The notes under the pieces were generated by a model. That model did no database searches and was not told the origin of the DNA. It worked only from the letters and a program-made list of their open reading frames with translations. 64,000 nucleotides of DNA from Burkholderiales bacterium (GTDB lineage: Bacteria > Pseudomonadota > Gammaproteobacteria > Burkholderiales > SG8-39), in assembly GCA_017880775.1 (NCBI GenBank), contig JADGRQ010000026.1, positions 1 to 64,000 on the forward strand, read 5' to 3'. Made by a program: the position numbers and the translations under genes. Positions 39,009 through 47,057 of the stretch are shown piece by piece (position 1 is the first letter of the stretch; every line of letters begins with the position of its first letter).

Positions 39009-40105
39009 TGAATACCGTCGTCTCGCTGTACGAGGAGAGCCTCGCCAAGCGCGGTTTCCTCGCCGACGAGTCGCAGCAGCGCGCGGTGGCGCGCCTGCAG
39101 CGGCTCTACGAAGAATGGACCGCCTACAAGGCGCGGCGCGACACCGCATTGAAGCGCCTGCTGGTCAAGCCGCCGTTACCCAAGGGGGTGTACCTGTGGG
39201 GCGGCGTGGGGCGGGGCAAGAGCTTTTTGATGGACGCGTTTTACCGTTGCGTGCCGCTGGTACGCAAGCGCCGCGTGCACTTCCATCATTTCATGCGCGA
39301 GATCCACCGCGAACTCGATGACCTGAAAGGCGTCGAGGACCCGCTCGCGGTGCTGGCGGAGAAGACCCGCCAGCGTTACCGGCTGATCTGCTTCGACGAA
39401 TTCCACGTTTCGGACATCGCCGATGCGATGATCCTCGGGAGGTATCTCGAGCAGGTGATGGCGCGTGGCGTGGAGTTCGTGATGACGTCGAACTATGCGC
39501 CGGGCCAGCTCTACCCCAACGGCCTGCAGCGCGAGCGCTTCCTGCCCGCGATCGAAGCAATTAAGTCGCGGCTCTGCGTGATCCAGGTCGACGGCGGCGT
39601 CGATTACCGCCTTCGAGCGATGGAGAAGCTGCAGGTCTATCACGCGCCGCTCGGCCCGGGGGCCGAACTGGCGCTCGAAGCCGTGTTCGCCAACCTCGCC
39701 GACGTCGTGGAAGAGCACCACCCGCTGGATGTCGAAGGCCGCGAGATCCCGTACGTAAAGCGCGCGGGCGGCCTGGTGTGGTTTGATTTCCGCGTGCTGT
39801 GCGGCGGCATGCGTTCGTACACGGATTACGTCGACCTGGCGGTGCGGTTTCACACCGTGATCCTGTCGAACATTCCGCGCATGGGACCGCAGAACGCCGA
39901 TTCCGCGCGACGCTTCACCTGGCTGGCCGACGTGTTCTACGATGAGCGCGTGAAACTGGTGTGCTCCGCCGAGACGGCGCCCGAGGCGCTGTTCACCGAA
40001 GGCGGCGATGCGAAGACCGCCGCCGCCGAGTTTGCGCGCACCGTCAGCCGGTTGACGGAGATGCAGTCGCGGGAATACCTTCAGGCCGAAAGGCCGAGGC
40101 GTTAG
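39008..40105 (+). CDS. zapE: Cell-division ATPase ZapE (AFG1 family)
   Basis: A 365-residue AFG1-like ATPase. Walker A is GVYLWGGVGRGKSFLMDAF (about 60-78), and Walker B is RLICFDEFHVSDIADAM. E. coli ZapE destabilises FtsZ polymers under stress, and the mitochondrial homologue AFG1 acts on respiratory-complex quality control. zapE following the sdh-lpd genes is common in betaproteobacteria. Here the TA module sits between lpd and zapE, and the zapE ATG overlaps the toxin stop (TGATG). A GTG three bases upstream is an alternative start. Confidence 0.93.
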   Translation: MNTVVSLYEESLAKRGFLADESQQRAVARLQRLYEEWTAYKARRDTALKRLLVKPPLPKGVYLWGGVGRGKSFLMDAFYRCVPLVRKRRVHFHHFMREIHRELDDLKGVEDPLAVLAEKTRQRYRLICFDEFHVSDIADAMILGRYLEQVMARGVEFVMTSNYAPGQLYPNGLQRERFLPAIEAIKSRLCVIQVDGGVDYRLRAMEKLQVYHAPLGPGAELALEAVFANLADVVEEHHPLDVEGREIPYVKRAGGLVWFDFRVLCGGMRSYTDYVDLAVRFHTVILSNIPRMGPQNADSARRFTWLADVFYDERVKLVCSAETAPEALFTEGGDAKTAAAEFARTVSRLTEMQSREYLQAERPRR

Positions 40106-40125
40106 AATTCCCCCGGGGAGGTTCA

Positions 40126-41121
40126 ATGGAAAAATTCAAGGCTTACAAAATCACCCAGATCGACAAGGGCGTGCAGGCGGCGTTCGTCGAATGCACGCTG
40201 GAAGAACTCGACCCGGGCGAGGTGGTGGTGCGCGTCGCGTACTCCGACGTCAATTACAAGGACGCGCTCGCTGCGACCGGCAAGGGCCGCATCCTGATGC
40301 GGCCCTCCTGCATCGGCGGCATCGACCTGTCGGGAACGGTGGTTTCGTCCTCCGACGCCCGTTTCGCGAAGGGCGACGCGGTGCTTGCGGTCGGCCACGA
40401 ACTCGGCGTGAAGCATCACGGCGGCTACGCGGAATACGCGCGCGTCCCTGCGAACTGGCTGGTCAAGCTGCCGAAGGACATGACGCTGTGGGATGCCATG
40501 GCCTTCGGCACGGCCGGCTACACCGCCGGCCTTGCGATCGTGCGCATGGAGCACAACGGCCTGAGGCCTTCGAACGGGCCGGTGGTCGTGGACGGCGCAA
40601 CCGGCGGCGTCGGCTCAATCGCGATCGCTGCGCTTGCGCAGCTGGGTTACCACGTGGTCGCGCTGACCGGCAAGGAAGGCGAGAGCGCTTACCTGAAGAA
40701 GCTCGGCGCACGGGACGTGATGCTGCGCTCGAGCATCGACCTGGCCAAGATCAAACCGCTGGACAAGGCGACCTGGGCCGGTGCGGTGGACAATCTCGGC
40801 GGCGAGGTGCTCGCGTGGATGGCAAGCACCATGAAGTTCAACGGCGTGATTGCCTCGATCGGCCTTGCCGCCGGCACCAACCTGAACACTACCGTGATGC
40901 CATTCATCCTTCGCGGGGTGAGCCTGCTCGGCATCAATTCCACCGATTGTCCGACGCCGGAGCTCGAGCGCGAGGTGTGGCGCCGGCTGGCGACCGACAT
41001 GCGCCCGCCGATGCTGAAAGAAATCGCGAAAACAATTGCCTTCGAGCAACTTCCGCAGGCGTTCGACGCGTTCATCCAGGCGAAGGTCACCGGGCGCGTG
41101 GTCGTCGACCTCGCCCCGTAA
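40126..41121 (+). CDS. acuI: Acrylyl-CoA reductase-like MDR oxidoreductase
   Basis: A 331-residue medium-chain reductase of the YhdH/AcuI group, which reduces acrylyl-CoA to propionyl-CoA with NADPH. Characteristic parts are RVAYSDVNYKDALAATGKGR, a nucleotide-binding GATGGVGSIAIAAL motif and IASIGLAAGTNLNTTVMPF; there are no zinc ligands. GGGGAGGTT precedes the ATG. Placement before prpE and within reach of the methylcitrate genes fits feeding of propionyl-CoA from acrylate or 3-hydroxypropionate, or detoxification of acrylyl-CoA. Substrate is inferred from the family. Confidence 0.8.
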   Translation: MEKFKAYKITQIDKGVQAAFVECTLEELDPGEVVVRVAYSDVNYKDALAATGKGRILMRPSCIGGIDLSGTVVSSSDARFAKGDAVLAVGHELGVKHHGGYAEYARVPANWLVKLPKDMTLWDAMAFGTAGYTAGLAIVRMEHNGLRPSNGPVVVDGATGGVGSIAIAALAQLGYHVVALTGKEGESAYLKKLGARDVMLRSSIDLAKIKPLDKATWAGAVDNLGGEVLAWMASTMKFNGVIASIGLAAGTNLNTTVMPFILRGVSLLGINSTDCPTPELEREVWRRLATDMRPPMLKEIAKTIAFEQLPQAFDAFIQAKVTGRVVVDLAP

Positions 41122-41135
41122 CAGGAGATTCGCGC

Positions 41136-43040
41136 ATGCGTGCGTTGCAGGAATTCCACCGACGGTCGCTGCACGACCGGGATGCGTTCTGGACCGAGCA
41201 GGCGAAGATGGTCCACTGGGAAAAGCCGTTCACGAAGGTGCTTGACTACTCGCGGCCGCCGTTCGCAAAGTGGTTCGTAGGCGGCGAGACCAACCTGTGC
41301 TACAACGCCGTCGACCGGCATCTCCGGGATCGTGCCGGCCAGAAGGCGCTGGTGTGGATTTCCACCGAGGTGGACAGGGAGAAGAGCTACACCTACCGCG
41401 AAATGCACGAGGAAGTGCAGCGTGCTGCGGCGATGATGGTCGCGCTCGGTGTGGGCAAGGGTGATCGCGTCATCATCTACATGCCCAATATACCGGAGGC
41501 GGTGTTCGCGATCCTCGCCTGTGCGCGAATCGGCGCAGTCCACTCGGTGGTGTTCGGGGGCTTTGCCGCGGCGAGCCTTGCGGCCCGCATCGATGACGCG
41601 AAGCCCAAACTCATGGTCACGGCGGACGGCGGCAGCCGCATGGGCAAGGTGTTGCCCTACAAGGCGCTGGTGGACGAGTCGATCAGGCTTGCCCGGCATC
41701 CGCCGGCGCATGTGCTCATCTTCCGCAGGGGGCTCGATGCCGACATGCCGGTCGTAGCGGGGCGCGACGTGGACTGGGCCGGGCTTGCCGCGAAGCACGC
41801 GGGCGCGCAGGTGCCGTGCACCTGGCTCGAGGCGAGCGAGCCGTCGTACATCCTCTACACCTCCGGCACGACCGGCAAGCCCAAGGGCGTGCAGCGCGAC
41901 GTCGGCGGGCATGCGGTCGCGATGGCGGCGTCGATGCAGCACATCTATTGCGGCCATGCGGGCGAAACGATCTTCACCACCTCGGACATCGGCTGGGCGG
42001 TCGGGCATTCGTACATCATCTACGCGCCGCTGATCGCCGGCATGACCAGCATCCTCTACGAAGGCGTGCCGGTCCGGCCCGATGCCGGCGTCTGGTGGAA
42101 GATCGTGCAGGACTACCGGGTCTCGGTGATGTTTTCGGCGCCGACCGCAATCCGGGTGCTCAAGAAACACGACCTCGCCTGGCTGAAAAAATACGACCTC
42201 TCTTCGCTGCGCCACCTGTTTCTCGCCGGCGAGCCGCTCGACGAACCGACCCATGCCTGGATCTCGCAGGGCCTGGACAAGCCCGTGATCGACCATTACT
42301 GGCAGACTGAGACCGGCTGGCCGATCCTTTCGGCGATGCCGGGGGTGGAACCGACCCCGATCAAGTTCGGCAGCCCGTCGTTTGCGGTGTACGGCTACGA
42401 CCTGAAACTGTTGCGCGAGACGGATGCTAGCGAGGCGGGGCCGGGCGAGAAGGCGGTGGTGGTGATCGAGCCGCCGCTGCCGCCCGGGTGCATGACCACG
42501 ATCTGGGGCGACGACGAACGTTTCGTGAAGACCTATTTCTCCACTTTCTCGAAGAAGCAGGTTTACTCGACCTTCGACTGGGGCATCCGCGATAAGGACG
42601 GCTACTACTTCATCCTCGGGCGCACCGATGACGTCATCAACGTCGCCGGGCACCGCCTCGGCACGCGCGAGATCGAGGAAGCGGTCAACATGCATTCGAA
42701 CATTGCCGAGTGCGCGGTGGTCGGCGTGGCCGATGCGTTGAAAGGCCAGATGCCGCTTGCCTTCGCGGTGGCGAAGGATGCATCGAAGCTCGGCTCGATC
42801 GAGGGACGCAAGGCGTTCGAGAAAGAGATCATGGACACGGTGGACAAGCAACTGGGCGCGATCGCGCGGCCGAAAGCGGTGCACCTGGTCACGCTGCTGC
42901 CGAAGACGCGCTCGGGCAAGACGCTGCGCCGCGCGATCCAGGCGCTCGCGGAAGGGCGCGACCCCGGTGATCTCACCACCATCGAAGACCCGGGCGCCCT
43001 CGAGCAGCTCAAGGCTGCATTGGCGGCGCGGAGCGCATGA
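41136..43040 (+). CDS. prpE: Propionyl-CoA synthetase
   Basis: A 634-residue acyl-CoA synthetase of the ACS/PrpE type. AMP-binding [20 protein letters not shown], the YWQTETGWPILSAM motif, and the C-terminal PKTRSGKTLRR with the acetylatable Lys are present. Start ATG 41136 has CAGGAGA upstream. It is shorter than the acs product and groups by eye with PrpE (QRDVGGHAVA rather than QHSTGGYLL). It activates propionate for the prpC/prpD/prpB pathway 15 kb away. The stop overlaps the next gene. Confidence 0.9.
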   Translation: MRALQEFHRRSLHDRDAFWTEQAKMVHWEKPFTKVLDYSRPPFAKWFVGGETNLCYNAVDRHLRDRAGQKALVWISTEVDREKSYTYREMHEEVQRAAAMMVALGVGKGDRVIIYMPNIPEAVFAILACARIGAVHSVVFGGFAAASLAARIDDAKPKLMVTADGGSRMGKVLPYKALVDESIRLARHPPAHVLIFRRGLDADMPVVAGRDVDWAGLAAKHAGAQVPCTWLEASEPSYILYTSGTTGKPKGVQRDVGGHAVAMAASMQHIYCGHAGETIFTTSDIGWAVGHSYIIYAPLIAGMTSILYEGVPVRPDAGVWWKIVQDYRVSVMFSAPTAIRVLKKHDLAWLKKYDLSSLRHLFLAGEPLDEPTHAWISQGLDKPVIDHYWQTETGWPILSAMPGVEPTPIKFGSPSFAVYGYDLKLLRETDASEAGPGEKAVVVIEPPLPPGCMTTIWGDDERFVKTYFSTFSKKQVYSTFDWGIRDKDGYYFILGRTDDVINVAGHRLGTREIEEAVNMHSNIAECAVVGVADALKGQMPLAFAVAKDASKLGSIEGRKAFEKEIMDTVDKQLGAIARPKAVHLVTLLPKTRSGKTLRRAIQALAEGRDPGDLTTIEDPGALEQLKAALAARSA

Positions 43041-43435
43041 AAACCCGGGCCGTGCTGACTCAGGAGGACTGCGCAAAGGTCTGCGCCGCGGCCGAGGCCG
43101 AGGCGCGCAGGAACAACTGGATCGTCGCCATCGCGATCCTCGACGACGGCGGACACCTGCTGCATTTCTCGCGGATGGACGGCGCGACGCCGGCCAACGC
43201 GGCCATCGCCGTCGAGAAAGGCCGCACGGCAGCGTTGTCGCGCCGCCCGACGAAGCACTGGGAGGACCGCATCGCCGCGGGCCGAACCGTGCTCATGAAG
43301 ATGCCGGGCATCCTGCCGGTGCAGGGCGGGCTGCCGATCATGATCGACGGGCACTGCATCGGTGCTGTCGGGGTATCCGGCGTGCAGTCGCACGAGGACG
43401 AGAGAATCGCGCAGGCAGGAATAAGCACGCTCTGA
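43037..43435 (+). CDS. GlcG/HbpS-family (DUF336) protein, cytoplasmic
   Basis: A 132-residue protein of the GlcG/HbpS family: CAAAEAEARRNNWIVAIAIL, DDGGHLLHFSRMDGATPANA, and GILPVQGGLPIMIDGHCIGA with VGVSGVQSHEDERIA. Members bind haem, cobalamin or small molecules and often sit in glycolate, propanediol or aromatic operons; the biochemical role is unsettled. There is no signal peptide. The ATG overlaps the prpE stop (ATGA), which ties it to acid activation. A paralogue with a signal peptide follows. Confidence 0.85.
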   Translation: MKTRAVLTQEDCAKVCAAAEAEARRNNWIVAIAILDDGGHLLHFSRMDGATPANAAIAVEKGRTAALSRRPTKHWEDRIAAGRTVLMKMPGILPVQGGLPIMIDGHCIGAVGVSGVQSHEDERIAQAGISTL

Positions 43436-43533
43436 TCAATGCGGGGGAATATCTCCCTGTGCTAGGGTGTTTGCGTGCGCCCGGAAGGTTCCTGGCGCAT
43501 CTTCACCACAAACACGAATACTGGAGACTACCC

Positions 43534-44013
43534 ATGCAATTTCATCGTCAGGCCGCGCTTGCGGCGTTGTTTGCATTCACGACCTTTGCCGCCTGGGCGC
43601 AGATGCCTTCCTATGGCCCGCCGATCAACCTCGAGCAGGCGAAGCGGGCGATCGCCGCCGGACAGGCCGAGGCGCGCAAAAACAGCTGGCCAATGGCGAT
43701 CGCCATCCTCGACACCGCGGGCAATCTGGTCGCGTACGAGAAAATGGACGACACGCAGACCGCCAGCATTCGGGTTGCGATCGACAAGGGTGTTTCCGCG
43801 GCAATCTACCGCCGCCCCACGAAGGTGTTCGAAGACATCGTCGCCAAGGGTGGCGCCGGGCTGCGTGTGATGAGTCTGCGCAACGCCAGCATGGTGGAGG
43901 GCGGGCTGCCGATCGTGCTGAACGGAAAAGTCATCGGCGCCATCGGCGTCTCGGGCGCCGCCTCCGACCAGGACGGCATAGTCGCCAAGGCGGGCGCCGA
44001 CGCGCTCAAATAA
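43534..44013 (+). CDS. GlcG/HbpS-family (DUF336) protein, exported
   Basis: A 159-residue paralogue of the preceding gene, but with a signal peptide (AALAALFAFTTFAAWAQM). Family segments: QAEARKNSWPMAIAILDTAG, RVAIDKGVSAAIYRRPTKVF, and MVEGGLPIVLNGKVIGAIGV. It should act in the periplasm, perhaps as a haem or ligand-binding protein. GGAG precedes the ATG. Two paralogues side by side with different cell addresses is notable. The next gene (cupin) is in the same frame directly after the TAA. Confidence 0.85.
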   Translation: MQFHRQAALAALFAFTTFAAWAQMPSYGPPINLEQAKRAIAAGQAEARKNSWPMAIAILDTAGNLVAYEKMDDTQTASIRVAIDKGVSAAIYRRPTKVFEDIVAKGGAGLRVMSLRNASMVEGGLPIVLNGKVIGAIGVSGAASDQDGIVAKAGADALK

Positions 44014-44307
44014 TTGGCAGATCCGGCCAAACCGGCGCAGCCGACGATCTTCGTCGACAACGAGCGCACGCGCGTCACCGAGTGGCGCTTTGCGCCGGGC
44101 GCGGCCACGGGATGGCACCGCCACGGGATGGACTACGTGGTGGTGCCGCTACTCGACGGCCGGCTGAAGATCGTCGGCGCCGGCGGCACCGAGTCGTATG
44201 CCGAGCTGAAGAGGGGTGTGCCTTACTTCCGCAAGGTTGGCGTCGAGCACGACGTGATCAACGCGAACGACTACGAGTTCGCGTTCGTCGAGATCGAATT
44301 CAAGTAG
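44014..44307 (+). CDS. Small cupin-domain protein
   Basis: A 97-residue single cupin: RVTEWRFAPGAATGWHRHGM (first motif with the metal-binding His pair), DYVVVPLLDGRLKIVGAGG, and FRKVGVEHDVINANDYEFA (second motif). It is probably metal-binding; function unknown. The only usable start is the TTG directly following the upstream TAA in the same frame, with no clear ribosome binding site, so it could depend on coupling or read-through from the exported GlcG-like gene. Confidence 0.75.
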   Translation: MADPAKPAQPTIFVDNERTRVTEWRFAPGAATGWHRHGMDYVVVPLLDGRLKIVGAGGTESYAELKRGVPYFRKVGVEHDVINANDYEFAFVEIEFK

Positions 44308-44370
44308 GGCTGCCTTCGCACTGCTTGCGCTGGCGCAGTTGCGGCGCGTGGCTGAGGCGCGGGTGCAGTG

Positions 44371-44556
44371 CGAAACGAGTAGCTTCTTGTTCTCGGACTT
44401 CGGACGACCGCGCAACGCTCGCATGGGCACCATGGACTTTAACTGCCTTGGCGTAAGTGGTTGAGCGTCGGGATCGTTCTTGGCCGCCGCAGTAATTGCC
44501 CTGTCTTCCTCCGTGGTGGGCAATGCCACGGAAGGCCGCTTAAAGACTTTGGACAT
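44371..44556 (-). pseudogene. brnA: Truncated BrnA antitoxin
   Basis: The first 62 codons match BrnA: MSKVFKRPSVALPTTEEDRA, then DPDAQPLTPRQLKSMVPMRA and LRGRPKSENKKLLVS. After LLVS the expected ribbon-helix-helix DNA-binding tail is gone, replaced by Ser/Ala/Arg-rich sequence that stays open to 44149 only because it runs antisense to the cupin gene. It overlaps the brnT fragment by 17 bases, as in intact brnTA operons. Without the DNA-binding end it cannot be a normal repressor. Confidence 0.7.
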
Positions 44557-44716
44557 AGTGCTTCACCGCTCGACGCTTGGCGCGGCGCAGGCTGATTATC
44601 CTTCGCACTTCGCCTCGATCAACAAAAGCTATGTAGTACAGGATCCCGGTTTTCGGTGCGGGCGCGATCATGCGCGTCTCTTCGTACTCGAACCGACCGT
44701 CGACCCAGAATATCGC
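44540..44716 (-). pseudogene. brnT: 5'-truncated BrnT toxin
   Basis: The minus strand reads FWVDGRFEYEETRMIAPAPK, then GILYYIAFVDRGEVRRIISL and RRAKRRAVKHYVQSL, the C-terminal half of BrnT, a RelE-like ribonuclease toxin with the conserved IISxRRAxRRE-type segment. The N-terminal half is missing: the frame is preceded at once by the TGA that ends the secreted-protein gene, in the same frame. The junction at about 44717 looks like a deletion or insertion scar. Confidence 0.7.
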
Positions 44717-45205
44717 TCAAAACGTGACGGGAGCTTTTATGAGCGCGGCGTGGCAACTCCCGCTTCCGACGACGTCAACCCGTATTAGCGTAATCGCGTC
44801 CAACGCGCGTAAAGCGGCCTCGCGTGCGTTACCACGCCACGAGCCCCGGAAGTAGGAGCCTATGTAAGACCGTCCCATAGGCGCAACCCCGTTAGCATCT
44901 ACGTATAGAAACTCACGGACTCGCCCAAGGGTTCGGGCACAGGCAGTGCGAAATGACTCAGCCCTGACTTTCCGTACGGCAACGACTATTTCGATTTGGT
45001 CCGGATCGAGTTTGTACGAAACGCTGGCACCTTCAATTGGGAAGGGCCAATCTTTGATTCCGATGAGAGCAACCTCCAGTTTAAAGCTGGCGAACTCGAG
45101 CTTGGACACCGGCGCATCGCGAAGTTGCTCGAGCGGCGTCGCTTGGACAGTGCTGCTGAAAGCTGTGGCCGACGCTAAGAGCAGAACGGCAATATGAGTG
45201 TTCAC
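44717..45205 (-). CDS. Exported hypothetical protein
   Basis: A 162-residue protein with a signal peptide (IAVLLLASATAFSSTVQA). The mature part starts TPLEQLRDAPVSKLEFASFK and contains EGASVSYKLDPDQIEIVVAV and two Cys (RTACART and GSGSC) that could form a disulfide. Family not recognised. The start is GTG with AGAGGGAG just upstream. Its stop lies exactly at the edge of the brnT remnant, so the native C-terminus may have been lost. Base composition around it is less GC-rich than the neighbours. Confidence 0.65.
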   Translation of the reverse strand: MNTHIAVLLLASATAFSSTVQATPLEQLRDAPVSKLEFASFKLEVALIGIKDWPFPIEGASVSYKLDPDQIEIVVAVRKVRAESFRTACARTLGRVREFLYVDANGVAPMGRSYIGSYFRGSWRGNAREAALRALDAITLIRVDVVGSGSCHAALIKAPVTF

Positions 45206-45379
45206 GGCTCCCTCTTATGGCCAACGCAATGCCGGGCGCAGTATTGATGCATGGCTTGGCGGCCTGCGCCCCATCCTGGGAACCATGAATGGGCCGAAGC
45301 CCGCTTGCTTCCTGGATATTCCGGCCATTTACTGATTAGGCATACGTCAATATCAAACCGTGAAAAGCGGCGTCGATGT

Positions 45380-45406
45380 CTGGGTCCCCGTCTTCGCCGG
45401 GACGAC
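45380..45406 (-). repeat. REP-like palindrome, intergenic copy
   Basis: Read on the minus strand, this 27-base element begins GTCGTCCCGGCGAAGACGGG and ends GACCCAG, matching the copy inside sucB at 23 of 27 bases. It lies in the 217-base interval between the selO 3' end and the exported hypothetical gene, the usual intergenic setting for such repeats. No other feature was seen in that interval. Confidence 0.75.
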
Positions 45407-45422
45407 AGGCTTCAGGGTTTCT

Positions 45423-47051
45423 TCAAGAACTGCATGACAGCGCCGAACATCCGGCCTTGTTGCGAGCCCATTCGGGTCGCCGGTTCGCCAGTTCATCCTG
45501 ACCCGGCTGTTCGTCATAGGGTCGCTGTAGCACCGCCATCACGCGCTCCATGACCGAAGCATCGCCTTGTTCCAACGCGTCGATCGACTGCTGGGCGAGG
45601 TAGTTGCGCAACACGTACTTTGGATTAGTGCGGTTCATGCGCTCCCGGCGCTCAGGCACGGGCACCCCGTCCTGTCCGGCGCGAGCGATGTACCGGCGCA
45701 GCCAGCCCGCCAGGGCGCTGCGCCGTTCGGGCGTGATCGCTGCGGCGTCATAGAACGCCTTGCGCAGCGGTTGGATCAGCGCGTCGTCGTCCGCTTCACC
45801 CACCGGCACGTCGGACAGGTTGCGGAAGAACAAGGTCATGTCGGTCTCGACCTGCTGCAGCATTTCGAACAGCTCTCCCACCAGTTCGCCGTCGCCTGCC
45901 CGGTCGAGCGACAACAGCCCGAGCTTGCCCGCCAACGTCCGGCTCGATTCACGCTCGTACGTTTCGCCGAACACCGCGAGCCCCTGTTCAAGGGCAGCCT
46001 TGTCGTCGATCAGCGGAAACAGCGCGTTGGCCAGCCGCACCAGGTTCCATTGCGCAATTTGCGGTTGATTTCCATACCGGTAGCGCCGGCCTTCCGCGTC
46101 GGTGGTGTTGGGCGTCCACTGCGGATCGAAGCCTTCGAGCCAGCCGTAGGGGCCGTAGTCGATGGTCAGCCCGAGGATCGACATGTTGTCGGTGTTCATC
46201 ACGCCGTGCACGAATCCCACCCGCATCCATTCGGCGATCATCACGGCGGTGCGGCGGCAGATCTCTTCGAACCAGTTGACGTACGCCGCGGCGGAAGGTG
46301 CACCGAGCTCAGGGAAGTGCATGGCGATCACGTAATCGGCCAGCCGCTTGAGCGCATCCAGCTCCTGGCTGGCGGCGAGGATCTCGAAATTGCCGAAGCG
46401 CACGAACGACGGCGCGACGCGGCAGACGACGGCACCCGGCTCAGCTTGCGGATTTCCGTCGTAGAACATGTCGCGCACCACCGATTCGCCGGTGGACACC
46501 AGGCTCAGTGCCCGCGTGGTCGGCACGCCGAGGTGATGCATCGCCTCGCTGCACATGAACTCGCGCACCGAGGAGCGCAGCACCGCGCGGCCGTCCGCGG
46601 TGCGCGAGTACGGCGTTCTGCCGGCCCCTTTGAGTTGCAGGTCATAGCGCGTTCCGTCCGGGCTCACAATCTCGGAGAGGGTTATTGCGCGACCATCGCC
46701 GAGCTGCCCCGCCCAATGACCGAATTGGTGTCCGCCGTAACGCGCCGCGTACGGCTGCATGCCGGGGAGCACCCGGTTGCCGCCGAGAACCTCGGCGACC
46801 GCGCCGGTGGACGACCCCGGGGGCGATGCGCCCAGCATTCGGCCCACCGCGTCGGACCAGCCCAGCAATTGCGGCGATCCAGTCGGTGTCGGATCGACGA
46901 GCGTGTAGCAGGCGCCTCGCACCTGCCGGGGCACGTTGTGCAGCAGCGGATCAGCGGGGAGTTCCCGCACGAAGCTGTTGTCGAAGTTCAGCTCGCGCAG
47001 ATCGACCAAACCCGCGTGATTGACCTCTTCCTCGACACTGGTCCAATTCAT
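45423..47051 (-). CDS. selO: Protein adenylyltransferase SelO
   Basis: A 542-residue SelO/YdiU pseudokinase-fold enzyme that AMPylates proteins and protects against oxidative stress. Typical stretches: YAARYGGHQFGHWAGQLGDG, YDLQLKGAGRTPYSRTADGR, VRFGNFEILAASQELDALKR, and GVMNTDNMSILGLTIDYGP. It ends in the redox-type CSALSCSS found at the C-terminus of bacterial SelO. It is the last gene of a long minus-strand run and begins six bases after the formamidase gene. Confidence 0.95.
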   Translation of the reverse strand: MNWTSVEEEVNHAGLVDLRELNFDNSFVRELPADPLLHNVPRQVRGACYTLVDPTPTGSPQLLGWSDAVGRMLGASPPGSSTGAVAEVLGGNRVLPGMQPYAARYGGHQFGHWAGQLGDGRAITLSEIVSPDGTRYDLQLKGAGRTPYSRTADGRAVLRSSVREFMCSEAMHHLGVPTTRALSLVSTGESVVRDMFYDGNPQAEPGAVVCRVAPSFVRFGNFEILAASQELDALKRLADYVIAMHFPELGAPSAAAYVNWFEEICRRTAVMIAEWMRVGFVHGVMNTDNMSILGLTIDYGPYGWLEGFDPQWTPNTTDAEGRRYRYGNQPQIAQWNLVRLANALFPLIDDKAALEQGLAVFGETYERESSRTLAGKLGLLSLDRAGDGELVGELFEMLQQVETDMTLFFRNLSDVPVGEADDDALIQPLRKAFYDAAAITPERRSALAGWLRRYIARAGQDGVPVPERRERMNRTNPKYVLRNYLAQQSIDALEQGDASVMERVMAVLQRPYDEQPGQDELANRRPEWARNKAGCSALSCSS

Positions 47052-47057
47052 TGGTCG

